Assembly (NCBI GenBank): GCA_028641055.1
Contig: CM054061.1
Span: forward strand, 62,037,904 to 62,101,903
Direction: 5' to 3'
DNA length: 64,000 bases
Source of the DNA: Alopecurus myosuroides
Lineage: Eukaryota; Streptophyta; Magnoliopsida; Poales; Poaceae
Position 1 is the stretch's first letter. The number at the start of each line of letters is the position of its first letter. Below, piece by piece: positions 46,378 through 57,600 of this stretch. The notes beneath the pieces are model-generated. The model was not told where the DNA came from. It saw nothing but the letters and a program-made list of their open reading frames with translations, and did not search any database. A program made the position numbers and the translations under genes.

Positions 46378-46538
46378 TCAGACAACGTAGGAGCAGGCGA
46401 TGTGGTTGCGCGCCGATGTGACCGTATCGCCGTTGCGAGGTAGCCTCCATATGGTCCTGGTACGGTGGTGCCAACGGCGATGGTGTCGCCGATGCCGCCT
46501 AGGAGCCCTGCCTGGAAGGTCACCCCAGACGCCGCTCG

Positions 46539-46555
46539 CCCCATGGTGGGCGCCA
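46539..46555 (-). other. Gypsy primer-binding site
   Basis: On the minus strand TGGCGCCCACCATGGGG starts two bases inside the 5' LTR end, the primer-site type of many Triticeae Gypsy elements. Confidence 0.82.
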
Positions 46556-46557
46556 AA

Positions 46558-47045
46558 TGATGTGTTCCCATAGTAAGTTTCCCAGATGGGGATGCCATAT
46601 GTACGAGAAAGAAACATGGGGGGCGAACATGGGGGAGTGCTTTAGACGAGGACATGGTGGTTTACCCAGGTTCAAGTTAGCTAGAGGGATCCCTACTTCC
46701 TACAATATCAACTATGGCGGTGGATGGCCAAGCACAGGATACAAATACCTAGGTAGATCAAGTATGAGGCTAGATTTGCCCTAGGGTTTATATTGTTCGT
46801 CTTTATATAGAGAGCCGGATCGAGGCTTACAGGAAAGATCAACCATCTATTAAGCTAGACCTACAATCTACGGTCATCCGGCTTCTGCGTAGCCGGATGG
46901 GCTTGTGGGCCGCCATTCCGGAAGAAGTCCTACGCTTCGCACCACTGGGCCGTCCCTAACGGCCTCCTGTCGTACTGTTTTGGGTTAGGCCTTTGGTCTG
47001 GCCTTCTGAATGCCGGAAGGTACCCCTTTCCGGGTAACCCCGTCA
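46558..47045 (-). repeat. 5' LTR of the truncated Gypsy element (488 bp)
   Basis: On the minus strand it begins TGACGGGGTTACCC and ends GGGAACACATCA. No second copy exists in the window. Confidence 0.87.
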
Positions 47046-47157
47046 GTCGGCACGCTGCTCCACATCCTCTGCCCCGCCGGCGAGGGTGAAGACGGAGCGG
47101 GCCAGTCCACTGCCGCGCTAGGGAGGCATCACCATCGGGCGCGTCAAGGCAGATCCT

Positions 47158-47499
47158 TTGGCCGCCGTGAAGAAGGACATCACCGTCACCTCGCCGGAGG
47201 AGTACGACGCCATGGCGGCGGACCTCGAGGACGACCTCTCCTGGTCCAGGGAAGAGGCCACGATCGGCGAATTGGCGCGCCAGAAGGCGGCCATGGAAGC
47301 GTTCGAATCCCGCCGCCGCGGCCGTGACGAGGGAAGCATCATCATCCTTGACGACAACGACGACGATGCGTCGCCGGCGAAGACCGCTTCGGCGACCTGT
47401 GCCATGGATCCAGCCGTGCCCTGAAGGATGAACCGCTCAGCGACGACGAAGACGGCGACTACGACAAGGTCATCTACCGCAACCTCGACATGGAGTAGT
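47158..47499 (+). pseudogene. Decayed copy of a Triticeae-type hypothetical gene
   Basis: A frame from 47158 reads KKDITVTSPEEYDAMAADLE, then ARQKAAMEAFESRRRGRDEG and SIIILDDNDDD, and hits a stop at 47424. A second frame restores DDEDGDYDKVIYRNLDME before a TAG at 47497-47499, so one frameshift near 47400 is needed. Start-side sequence is cut by the Gypsy LTR ending at 47045. From memory this pattern (ITVTSPEE, MEAFESRRRGRDEG, IIILDD acidic tail) recurs in high-copy Triticeae hypothetical proteins of unknown function; I could not check that here. Confidence 0.55.
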
Positions 47500-48245
47500 T
47501 TTTTAGTTTTAGGACTTCAAATTCGTATTTGTATCGAACCAGCCTATATTCGGCGGTTTATCTACAAAATTAAGCCAATTTGAGTTCAATTTTTGAAATT
47601 TAGCTAAATTTTGCCGTAGTTTTCCTTTGTTCGCTAGGCTGTTTCGGCACAACGATTGGATGCATGCATCACCCTCCAAGCCCGCACGCCCCCAAGTGGC
47701 AATATTTTCCGCCCGAAAAAACACCCTAGGGCCAGACGAGTCGAGATGCTTTTAATGGTTTCTCTGAAAAAGGGGGACGTGTATCAACAAGGACATTGCT
47801 GGACGTCCCCCGGGATGAAAATTTTCCATCCCCGCATCCCGTGCTGACATGTGTAGTTTTTGCCTCAAAATCCGTATTTGCTCTGTGTAGCAAAAAAAAA
47901 CGCTTTTGCTCCTATGTAGTAAAAAAACAATTCGTGCAAAAAATTAAATAAAATGTCAGACCTCGTCGGAGACTACCTCGACGGAGTTACTATAGCCAAA
48001 AAATCGTACTACTGTAGCAAAACTAATTTCGTCGAAGACATCGCCGGGAGACTCTCGCCACGAGTGCGACCATCACCATCTATCTACGAGCTGGCAGGAT
48101 GCAGTTTCCATTCTCGACAAGCAACCGCGACTATGACGCTTCTTCCTCCCAGGCTCTCACAATCGTCAGTATAACACCACTCGATTAGTTACACGATCCG
48201 TCACCCTGCCCGTTGCATGCTCATCGCTACATGTCACGGCACCGC
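47500..48245. other. 3' flank of the decayed gene, no further gene
   Basis: AT-rich 3'-UTR-like sequence, then mixed sequence. A small palindromic pair, GGGGGACGT...ACGTCCCCC, occurs at 47772-47810. No coding call is supported. Confidence 0.45.
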
Positions 48246-49440
48246 TCCCTCCGATTCGAAATATTTCACTTTCAAGTGAGTATACTGAAAATTCCGACAC
48301 ACAGACTTATCTAGACTAGACGGATCAGCGCGCTTCGCCGCGCCGTCTTCCTATCGTATTTGCATGGCGTGAATAGTGCGATGTATGTGGGCATTTCATT
48401 TTGGTTATAACACACTGTATTTCGGTGGTTTGCTTTTATGGTAGAATCTCTTGATCTTCAGTTTGCAGATCTTTCTTTTCATGTGACACATGCATTAAGC
48501 TATGGAATCTTGATATCTGCCCGCCAACAGATAACAAAATTTGAACTTAAGTTATGCCATCAAGTACTTCATTGTATCTCTAAATAGCTTTTCTGTTCCC
48601 TGAGCTAATTACATTACACTCAAGTAAGCATGCATTTGCACATATTTGTTAACTGCGGGTGCACGTGGCACTACATCTGGGAAAGATCGAATTGAAGTTG
48701 CTTCAAATCTCCATAGATTTAGCAAACAGGGGAGGATTCTCACAACACGAAATTCACAACACGGAATTAAATTTTGTTGTGATGCCAAAAGTGAGGAACT
48801 TCAGTATGACCAGAAATAAGACTTAAGCAACTATGAATTAACTTCGACTTAGATATATAACATCTCAAGGTACACATCTTTGTGATGAAAGAAGTGTGGA
48901 CTTCAACACATATCCATTTTTTTGGAAACCGCTATATTAAAATTAGTCAATATACTATTACAATTGTTAACAACAAACTCCGTCTCGCAACAGACATGTC
49001 ATTACTCAACACCTATTCGTTACTGAACCTTCTCTTCATATTACTCAATTACTTTCTTATTAAAATGGAGGTCCAAACCTTTATATAGTAAGAAGAAATA
49101 TACCTTAACCTCCCTCTTGCAATTTTGGAGCCGATTGTGTAACCGGCTCCAATTGGATTCCCGTCTACTCCATTAGTTCCCTGAGAGAGGGCGCTCATCT
49201 TTTTGCCATTTTTCCCCTACAACAAGGAGCATGCGCAGGTGCTCACCAGCTATACCGAAAATGTCCCAAATTTCTCGTTCGCAGTTGTCGAGCAAACATC
49301 AGGTGACTGGACAGGCTGATTTCCCAGGGGCAAGACTGTCCAAGTAGCGATAACTTTAGGCAAGAGAACTGCTGCCTTGGTGCCGGCTCCGGCGATTTCA
49401 CGCCTTGTTTAAGGGAATGGAGGGAGTATTATTCTACAAA
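48246..49440. other. Unassigned AT-rich stretch with Stowaway-like end motifs
   Basis: CTCCCTCCGATTCGAAATAT at about 48247 resembles a left Stowaway end, and GGAATGGAGGGAGTATTATT near 49416 resembles a right end, but they are too far apart for one MITE and are more likely separate relics. A short inverted pair GGAGCCG...CGGCTCC lies at about 49128-49151. No gene. Confidence 0.3.
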
Positions 49441-49449
49441 AATTGTAAC

Positions 49450-49640
49450 TACCATTTCCAATTGCAAGATCAACTCTCCAGCTATGATACCAAACAAAAT
49501 CAATATAATCGTAAAAACATGTCTTCTATGCATTCTAAAGGGAGACAACTTCCCAAACTAATTCTTAATTGCAAGATCAACTATAACTAAGCCTTACTTC
49601 TTAATTGCAAGATCAGCTAGAACTAAGCCTTACAGTCAGA
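49450..49640. repeat. Short direct repeats (AATTGCAAGATCAAC units)
   Basis: A ~37-bp unit TTCTTAATTGCAAGATCAAC followed by TATAACTAAGCCTTAC occurs twice in tandem at about 49562-49634, and its core AATTGCAAGATCAACT occurs again at about 49461. Confidence 0.75.
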
Positions 49641-50369
49641 CATGAAAATAAAATAAAAATCATCGCAAGGTTTCACACAATCCATATGCTTTAACGCACA
49701 TCCTATTCCTACCCAGAGTCCATAGCAAAAATATCACAACAGGGACACCAACCAGCACCAAAATCAAAGGACATCAACATGCACATCGCATCAGGGATGG
49801 CACAAACCGACAACAGATATTTTTACCACACTTACTTTAGATTCTTCTTTTAAGGGGGGCCTCAGTTAAGTGTCATTAGTAGGGCATCAAGATAGTGTTA
49901 AAGTTTGTTCATACTGGGTCGAGTTAAACCAAATGTGCCTTTTGGGTTATAACCATATTTAATTAAGTATAGGTTAAGAAAGTACATTATCATGTCTCCA
50001 TTAGAAAATATGAGCTAACATTTTAGCAAGAAATTAGAGTTCATGGTAAGAAGTACAATTACCGGCAAAGACACTAATAGTAAGTACGAGCTGTGCGGGC
50101 ATATATGTAGTTGTCAAGTAGAAATGGCTACAACGACATGACTGGAATAGTTCGTATGTTGAGCTAATTATATAGTAAATAGATGACCCCATAGAGTGGT
50201 TCTTTATAAAATCAATCACCCTAAGCATAAAAATAACATAGTACAATTGTCCTTTTATAAAGGTACTATCCGGTGCTGGTGATATAAGGAAGCCTTGAAC
50301 TTTCAATATATATTACTATTGACATAAATAAATATGTTGCAAAATCCATCAAAGAAATAATAATTTACC

Positions 50370-52127
50370 TTCTGCAATGAACCATTTGAGCATCCACTGT
50401 GAATACTGTTAATAAATATTTCCACAACGAAGAACCATTTGAGAAATCTTAGATAAGAGTTTCCATGAGTTTATCTTATATAAATGCTCCAGGGCACACA
50501 AAAAAATTCATCTTATCAGTAAACAATAGAGTCACATATAAGAGAAGATGGTCTTGAGCCCTTCGAGCGTCTCAAGTTTGAGCGCACGGCTGATGGTTGC
50601 ATCATGTCATGGTCTCCCTGTTCGTAGCTCCTGTCATGGCCACCACACCGAGGCATACATAACCAACGACTGCACCAGCTTGCGCTGTGCCAATTTGAAC
50701 CGAGAAAGTGCAACCAGCACCACCACCGCTTGTCCAAGTAAGGAGTAGCAGGTACCATGTGTGTAACTAATGCTACTACAACCTGAAATGATTCTTTGCC
50801 ACTAAAATCGAGTGTATTTTCCCTTGCAAAAAAAGATATCAGCCGATGAGAACTGTCCCCATAGCTGGAGGCGTTGTAGGAAAGAGTCGTTGGGCGAAGG
50901 AGGCAAGTCCGGAGGAAAGAAGGCGACTACAAAGGTCTGACATGAAGAACCGTTGGGCGAAGGAGGCAAGTCCAGAGGAGAGAAGGCGACTATAAAGGTG
51001 TGGCATGTACGATAAGAAGCACTGACAGGCGGTACATGCACATCGACTGATGGCCTCAACATTCTCTCGGGAATTCTGGCTTCAAGTTGAAGGGGATTAA
51101 TTGAGTTGCTCCACTCCTACAACCTCTGTCTCTGTTCCAATCATATCGAAACACCAAAGAGATTGACACATAAACAATAATTTATTTTGATGGGACCAGA
51201 AACAATAATCTGTTTTGATATCATGTTGTCCATCACATCAAGTTGAATAGTAGGAACAGTATAGCACATAGAGTGCTCTGGGTACCACCTAGTGTGAATC
51301 ACTGGATTTAAAACAACCTTCTATGTACTCCAGAAAAAAAAGGTGTGGTATTGGATGCCTCTCTTGACAAAAAAAAGTTAAGTTACGGCTGAATAACAGG
51401 GTCATCAATGTATCTTAATATTTTATTTGTACCTCTCAATTAGTCATCATGCACATATTCTCCAAAGTTGTAGTACTATTCTAAGGAGCTAAAAGCCAAG
51501 GCAAAGCACATGATTGCTAATAGTAATATGGAACATAACAAAACACACTATATGCTTATATACTGGACAACCAAAATCAGGACTACATAAATAGTTCAGA
51601 GGCATATCTATGCACATACATATTCGCAAACTAAACCACTTGATGTTCAACAGATAGAAGTTTATTTCAATACATTACGCACAATAACCTTGTGGACACA
51701 ATCAGATATGGGCATAAGATCTCTGTTACGATGCTTATAGTACATGGGTTAATACCCACAAACATATCACTTTAAATAGTCTGTTGCGAAATGATCAGAT
51801 CATAACATAACAGGACCAACCAAAAAAGTTTGAATATTGCTCCCTTCCAATAAGTTGATCCAGGGGCAGAAGATTGCTCTCTTTCTAAACTAACTATATA
51901 ACATGAATAGTATCCTTAAGATGCACATAGGATATAGGAAAAATATGCCTCACTGCAAACAACCTGATAAGTGGCAATTTTACTGAAAAGTGAAAACATG
52001 GCAATCCTGCCATATCCAGTATTCAGTAGTGTATAGATTATTGTCCTGGTGATACTGTTAATAAATACAAATTCAGGAGTTTTCTATAATAAGATATCAC
52101 CCATGCAACCTGAAAATCGTAACTAAC
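50370..52127 (-). other. Unassigned region with minus-strand splice-like signals
   Basis: Two almost identical minus-strand blocks, CAAAGAATCATTTCAG|GTTGTAG (about 50790) and CAAAGAGTAATTTCAG|GTTAG (about 52130), look like duplicated exon 3' ends with donors; GCAGAAG|GTAAATT (about 50370) is a third candidate. No long coding frame joins them, so a non-coding transcript or a broken gene is as likely as a protein gene. Confidence 0.25.
50887..51012 (-). repeat. 63-bp tandem repeat, two copies
   Basis: GTTGGGCGAAGGAGGCAAGT recurs at about 50889 and 50952. The 63-bp period equals 21 codons, and one minus-strand frame (50802-51062) reads CHTFIVAFSPLDLPPSPNGS and CQTFVVAFFPPDLPPSPNDS in tandem. 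It may be chance, since the flanks show no domain. Confidence 0.8.
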
Positions 52128-52275
52128 CTGAAATTACTCTTTGAACCATTAGAGACCTGGAACCTCCGGTGTTAGCAATTGCATCTTGATTCTTTATTTC
52201 CGATGATGTTAAATTCAACAGGGTAACAGTGTCCTCATGGATCTTGGTTCCTTTCACTACCCAAAACCTGAGGTC
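52128..52275 (-). CDS. Possible internal exon, unknown product
   Basis: An open minus-strand stretch of ~50 codons (DLRFWVVKGTKIHEDTV through GGSRSLMVQRVIS) is bounded upstream by AG acceptors (about 52298 and 52268) and downstream by TTTCAG|GTTAGT. The peptide looks protein-like but I do not recognise it. Confidence 0.25.
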
Positions 52276-52429
52276 ACCAAAAACAAGCATCAGACCTGTA
52301 GGAAAAGCATTGTACTACTGAAAATTTCTACGATCAATGTACCCAGCCTGAAATACTGACCACAAGGTTGCTGAAAATTGTTGCAACGGTGCAGGTCCGG
52401 CTAGAAGTTAGAACCCAACGACGACCATC

Positions 52430-52990
52430 TACTGTGTTCCCGTGACCGAGTCCGACGACGTGCCTGAACTCGCCGAGCATGCAATACGTACGGTGGCGAT
52501 GAGTGCGGACGCGACAACGTAGATGGCATCTACGGAGATGAGCAGGACGGAACTCCTGAGCCGGCCCGCCACCGCATCCGTCAGCAGGACAGTGGTGTAG
52601 GAAGGCGTTGTCCGTGATGGAGTTGGCGGGGAGTCCGTCGCGGGACTTAACCCGGATGACGTCCCGATGAGCGCGAGCTCGCCGGCGGCACGGAGGCCAA
52701 CGCGGGACATCTCCCGGATGGCGCCTCCATGAGCGCGAGCTCGCCGGCGGCGCGGAGGCAGGATACAGCGAGCAGATAAAGATCCCGCGATGGGCTGACC
52801 CTACGCAGGACGGCGCGGTCGCCGCCGTCGAAGTACAGGGATGGATGCAGCCTACCTCGTCGCCGATCGAGAATAGTGTGTCGTCTTCGTGGTGGGAGCC
52901 GCCATTGCTGCAGAGGGAGAGGGGATCAGGACGGCCGCCACGACCTAGGGTTCAAACTGGGGGCGAGGAGGTCGACAGAATGGAGATGAG
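52430..52990 (-). other. GC-rich possible first exon/leader, minus strand
   Basis: Contains a candidate start (AATGGCGGCTCCC at about 52905) followed by a GACGAG|GTAGGC donor-like site, and a 93-codon frame (52429-52710) that may be composition-driven. A ~32-bp segment, GATGAGCGCGAGCTCGCCGG plus CGGC, is duplicated at about 52670 and 52730. It would be the 5' end of the transcript suggested at 50370-52275; unproven. Confidence 0.25.
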
Positions 52991-53297
52991 GCAGAGGTTT
53001 GCCTCGTGGAGAAGAGGTCGAGCGCTCATCTTTTTTACCAAGTTGTTGAAGTGGATGAGACTGAGAGTAGGCCCAGCAGTAGGCCAAGGCCACTTACATC
53101 CACCGTCACTGACGGGAACAGACGGTTTTGATCTTTTTTATCCAAAAATCCTACGGCCACGAATACGCACACGCTAGTGCTCTCAGCAGCCGAGTTCACC
53201 ACCCGGCGTAAAGCTTTAGGTAATATACTAGTACTCACTGGAAAGTGAAGTGGAGTATCGCAGAACAGAGAGCGAGTACAGTACATGTTTGCGAAAT

Positions 53298-54197
53298 GGA
53301 AAAAATCCATTTTAAACCTTGAACTCATAGAGGTCGGGCGGATCTATCCCTGAAGTCCAAATCCCTGTCGTTTGCACCCTAAATTGTTGAATCCCGGTCT
53401 AAATTGAACTTTATACCTGTTTGGCAAACTGGGAAAAAGAACATCCCGGCCGGGAATACACATTGTGTCACTGACAAGGCGGTCCCACGTGTCATATTCA
53501 TCTTCTAGCTCAATCCATCTCTCCCCATCCCCCCAAAAAAAACAGGGCAGCACAACCGTGCGGGCACCGCCGGCCACGGAGAGGAGGGGGCAGACGACAT
53601 TGGTTGGGATGTGGGACGAGGGCAGACATAGAGATTGCAGAGATCTGGGGCGTTAACTACCCCATGTCCATGGAGGACGGACGCCGGCCATGGAGATGCA
53701 CCCTCCTGTGACACCCCGCCGGCCATGGGAGGAAGATTGGGGGCGCGGTGCAGAGGAAGGACGATTGGGGGTCCATTGGGGGCACGGTGCAGAGGGGATT
53801 GGCGCCGCGGTGACCCGCCATGGTCCAAGTTCGCCCTCCACGGCCGGTCAGCTCTGCTTGTCGTCGACTCGTCGTGCACTGCCTAAGCTGGCTCCGCACC
53901 TTGGTCGAGCTGCTCGCAGCGGTCTCCATCGGAGTAGGTTATCCTCCATGATGCGGGCAGCATGTCAATTTGTCCGTGCTCAGGCTAGATAGATTGGGGA
54001 AGAAGATGACATGTGGGTCAATATCATCAGTGAGCGTAGAAATTTATATTTTCATTTTTTCTTTTCTTTGTAAAACAGGTGCAAGGTTCAATTTAGACCG
54101 GGATTTAATAATTCAGGGTGCAAACGACAGGGATTTCGACTTGGAGGTTTGATCCGTCTAACCTCTACGAGTTCAAGGTTTGAAATAGACTTTTTCC
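53298..54197. mobile_element. Mutator-like element (900 bp) with GC-rich cargo
   Basis: Long terminal inverted repeats of ~150 bp begin GGAAAAARTCYATTT at both ends and share, for example, CCTGTCGTTTGCACCCT. A perfect 9-bp target duplication TTGCGAAAT flanks it (53289-53297 and 54198-54206), diagnostic of the Mutator superfamily. No transposase is encoded. The middle (about 53470-53990) is GC-rich and of different composition from the arms; frames on both strands there (for example 53505-53879 minus) show no domain. This makes it a Pack-MULE candidate: a non-autonomous MULE carrying captured genic sequence. Confidence 0.92.
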
Positions 54198-54311
54198 TTG
54201 CGAAATCTAGGATTCTGACCGTCAAATTCATCGACGACATCTGAAAATCCAAAGAGATGCTAGTCCTTACGGCAGTTGACGACAGGCAGTGCTCACTCAC
54301 CCTTATCTGTG

Positions 54312-54340
54312 ACTGTCACTCTCCAAGGGACAGTGACAGT
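54312..54340. promoter_or_regulatory. Hairpin and GTGGGCCC motif upstream of the carrier gene
   Basis: ACTGTCACT (54312-54320) and AGTGACAGT (54332-54340) form a perfect 9-bp stem with an 11-base loop. GTGGGCCC, a TCP-type site II motif common in promoters of housekeeping and energy genes, overlaps its right edge (54339-54346). Function is inferred from position ~260 bp upstream of the start codon. Confidence 0.35.
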
Positions 54341-54605
54341 GGGCCCTGCGCAACCTCTTATTCTCCTATGAGGATAGGGCATGGCCGTTTCGCTTTGCGC
54401 TCCCGACACGCTACGCCACGCAACGCAACGGCGGAAGCCCATCCCCGCCGAGCCCAACAAAACAGATTCGATCCGGCTCACACTCAAGCGACCCAGCCAG
54501 GCAGCCGCCCTACTCGAGCCACACCGACCGACCGAGCGACGCGAGACAAACTCGCCGATACAACAAGCGAAGCATCCGCATCCCGTCCAGCGGAGGCAAA
54601 GACGA

Positions 54606-57600
54606 ATGAGCGAGGAGGCCGCGGCGGCGCGAGCGGGGGATGCCGGGGCCGTCGGTGCCGCGTCTGCAGCGGCGGCGGCCGCGCGGGCGGGGAGGGCGTG
54701 GGAGTTCAAGCGGGATCTGGCGGCGGGGGCGCTGATGGGGGGCGCCGTGCACACCGTGGTGGCCCCCATCGAGCGCGTCAAGCTGCTGCTGCAGACGCAG
54801 GACGGCAACGCCGCGCTCCTCGGAAGGTCGCGCCGCTTCGGGGGCTTCTTCGACTGCGTAGCGCGCACCGTCAGGGACGAGGGCGTGCTCTCCCTCTGGC
54901 GGGGAAACGGCACCGCCGTCATCCGCTACTACCCCTCCGTCGCCCTCAACTTCTCGCTCAAGGTTCCCACAACCCCCCTCACTCCCCCTTCTCCCCCGTG
55001 TCCATCCCCTTGTTTGCTCGGTTCGGTGCATTTCAGCTGTGTGCCATTTCTCGTTCTGCGGCTCCTGCTGATGTCGCGGATTTGGGGATCATCGTTCCAT
55101 TAATTGCTCCATTAGTTCACTCGCTTAGCAATGATGATAGTGTGTGATGCAAGCCAAGAGAGATTGGAGGTCTGGCGTTGTCGGTAGGTTGCTCGGTCGG
55201 GAGCATCCAGTGCTGCTCAGTCTTGGTGCTCCCATCGTGCGGCCAGGCCAATTCTCAGGGATTAAAGATTAGATTCGCGCATCACATGTCATCACCGACA
55301 TCGGATGAGATTTCGTGGGATTTCGCTTTCCAGGGATCAATCTTTGCCTCCAGAAATGGCAAGGAATCAAAGAATAAATAATAAAAGTGCCCAGGTGCTC
55401 GTGCCTCTTGTCTCCGGTACTAGCAAGTAGCAACTAGTAGCAAGTAAAGACCAGTGAGATATTAATAAATGAATGGCAGAAAATGGCACAATTGATGCAT
55501 ATATTCTCGCATTTCTATAGGCTACTTGTAGAATTCCATTAAAAGCGCTGCCGGTTACGATTTATTTGGTCAAGTTGTCCGGTTGAGGATCTAGGAGGTA
55601 GGAACGACGACACTAGAACAATACTGATATAAGTTGATATTTTGTAAGCCGGCATACAAAGAAAATCTGGTTACACCAACTATACTTTGCTGGTTAAGAA
55701 AGCATTATGGGGCTTTGCTGGTGGGATCATCACTTACTAGCTCGCTTATTTTAAGCACATCGCTGATGTTAGTAGTGGATTACGAAAGCCTAGTGCAGGA
55801 TTAAAATTATGCAACGGCTTTCTTTGACAAAACGACAAAAGAGTGATTTCTCAAAGGTAGCTGATTTCATCAATGCATAACGGATTTAAAGAAACAGTTA
55901 TTCAAGCAGCTATTGACTTGCCCATGGTGATGTCATAGGTTTTGAAAGGTAGCAAACGACAAATCACTATAACGGCATGCTGTGTCGGTCGACGTACTGA
56001 AAACCCTTGTAGGTCTGATCGTAATGTGAACAGAGGGTGATTTTATGGTCCAGTAATAACTATCAATGGAAAAGTAAAAATTATCATTTAAAAGTAACGG
56101 AAGTTGTGTCAAGTGCATGATTGATAAGACACCGGATTGTCAGAAACCTAATACTGAATGTCTGAACATTTGAACACTTCTCCTATTCACAAAGTGATCT
56201 GCTCTCCCAATTCTGCATCTCAGCCGTTCAATCCCATTCAATGGCCTCAATGACTTCTTACCACTTCGCGTCTAAGTGGGACGATGGAGGTTGATCAACC
56301 ATCCAACGGTGCTGAAGCTCCTAGACGTCGCTGTTCAACGCTTGGCAAGTGTGCCTGGCTGTCCCTCAGCTGTTTTTTGCTTTTCAACCACTCTCACCTG
56401 CTCTGTGAGGCTATAAGGCCAACAGCCATAGCTTGTTTGATTGTATCTTACCATCTTGTCTCCAGTACTAGCAAGTAGAGACCAGTGAGATATTAATAAA
56501 TGAATAGCAGAAAATGGCACTATTGGTGCATATATCTTGCACTTATATACGCTAGTTGTATAATTCCATTAACAGCGCTGCTGGTTACGGATTATTTGGT
56601 CAAGTTTTTCTGTTGAGGATCTAGGAGGTAGGAACTATACCCATGTGAGGTGATCTCTTGTAAGCCTACATATAATGACCATTTGGTGCCATCAACTGTA
56701 GTTGATTGGTAAAGGAAGCATTATAGGGCTTTGCTGATGGGTTCTTCACTTAGTAGTTCGCTTATTTTGGCATGCCATATAAGACTGCCATATGACATCA
56801 TTGATCTTAGTAGTGGATTATGAAAGCCTAGTGCAGGATTAAACTATTGCAAGGGCTTTCTTTGACAAAACAACAAAAGAGTGATTTCTCAAAGGTAGCT
56901 GATGTCATCAGTGCATAACGAATTTATGGAAATGGTTATTCATGCAGGTATTGACTTGCCATGTGATGTCATAGGTTTTGAAAGGTAGAAAATGACAGAT
57001 CACTGTAATGGCATGCTGTGTCGGTCGACGTACTGAAAACCCTTGTAGGTCTGATCTTAATATGAACGGAGAGTGATTTTATAGTTGAGTAATCACTTAA
57101 AAGTAACGGAAGTTGTGTCAAGTGCATGATTGAGAAGACACTGGATTGTCAGAAACCTAATACCGAATGTCTGAACATTTGAGCACTTCTCTTATTCACA
57201 AAGTGATCTGTTCTCCCAATTCTGCATCTAAGCCGTTCATTCCCATTCAACGGCCTCAATGAATTCTTACCGCTTCGCATCTAAGTGGGGCTATGGACTT
57301 TGATCAACCATCCGACGGTGCTGATGCTCCTAGACTTTGCTGTTCAACATTTGGCAATCGCGCCTGGCTGTCCCTCAGCTGTTTTTTGCTTTTCTGCTTT
57401 TCAACCACTCTCACCTGCTCTGTGAGGCTATAAGGCCAACACCCATAGCTTGTTTGATCGTATCTTACTTTCCTGGTTGTATACCCTAGCTGCCGGGCTA
57501 CATGTGAATCTGGCCCCTTTATCTTCTATCCAATATAGACAATCCTATCATAGATGATAGATCGTAGTCAGACAACCCATACCAGAGATGTTCCTCAACG

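Larger units (their letters stand above)
43097..47045 (-). mobile_element. Truncated Gypsy retrotransposon (5' LTR, gag, protease)
   Basis: Minus-strand element: 5' LTR 46558-47045, PBS 46539-46555, gag region about 45890-43500 and protease about 43520-43180. The protease reads LPKVLMDGGSSINLLYL, the DGGSS form of Triticeae Gypsy elements. Gag includes DYHMAVKINDDSNLEA (about 44500) with the typical core. RT, RNase H, integrase and the 3' LTR are missing; the element stops where the CACTA terminus begins at 43096. Many frame changes break gag. Confidence 0.85.

Noticed and set aside
48246..49440. A single 1.2-kb Stowaway element
   Set aside because: The inward arms are not complementary over a useful length and TA duplications are unclear; two separate relics are more likely.
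54293..55031. Long minus-strand frames opposite the carrier's first exon
   Set aside because: Shadow frames of a GC-rich coding exon; the plus strand has the carrier signatures and splice sites.
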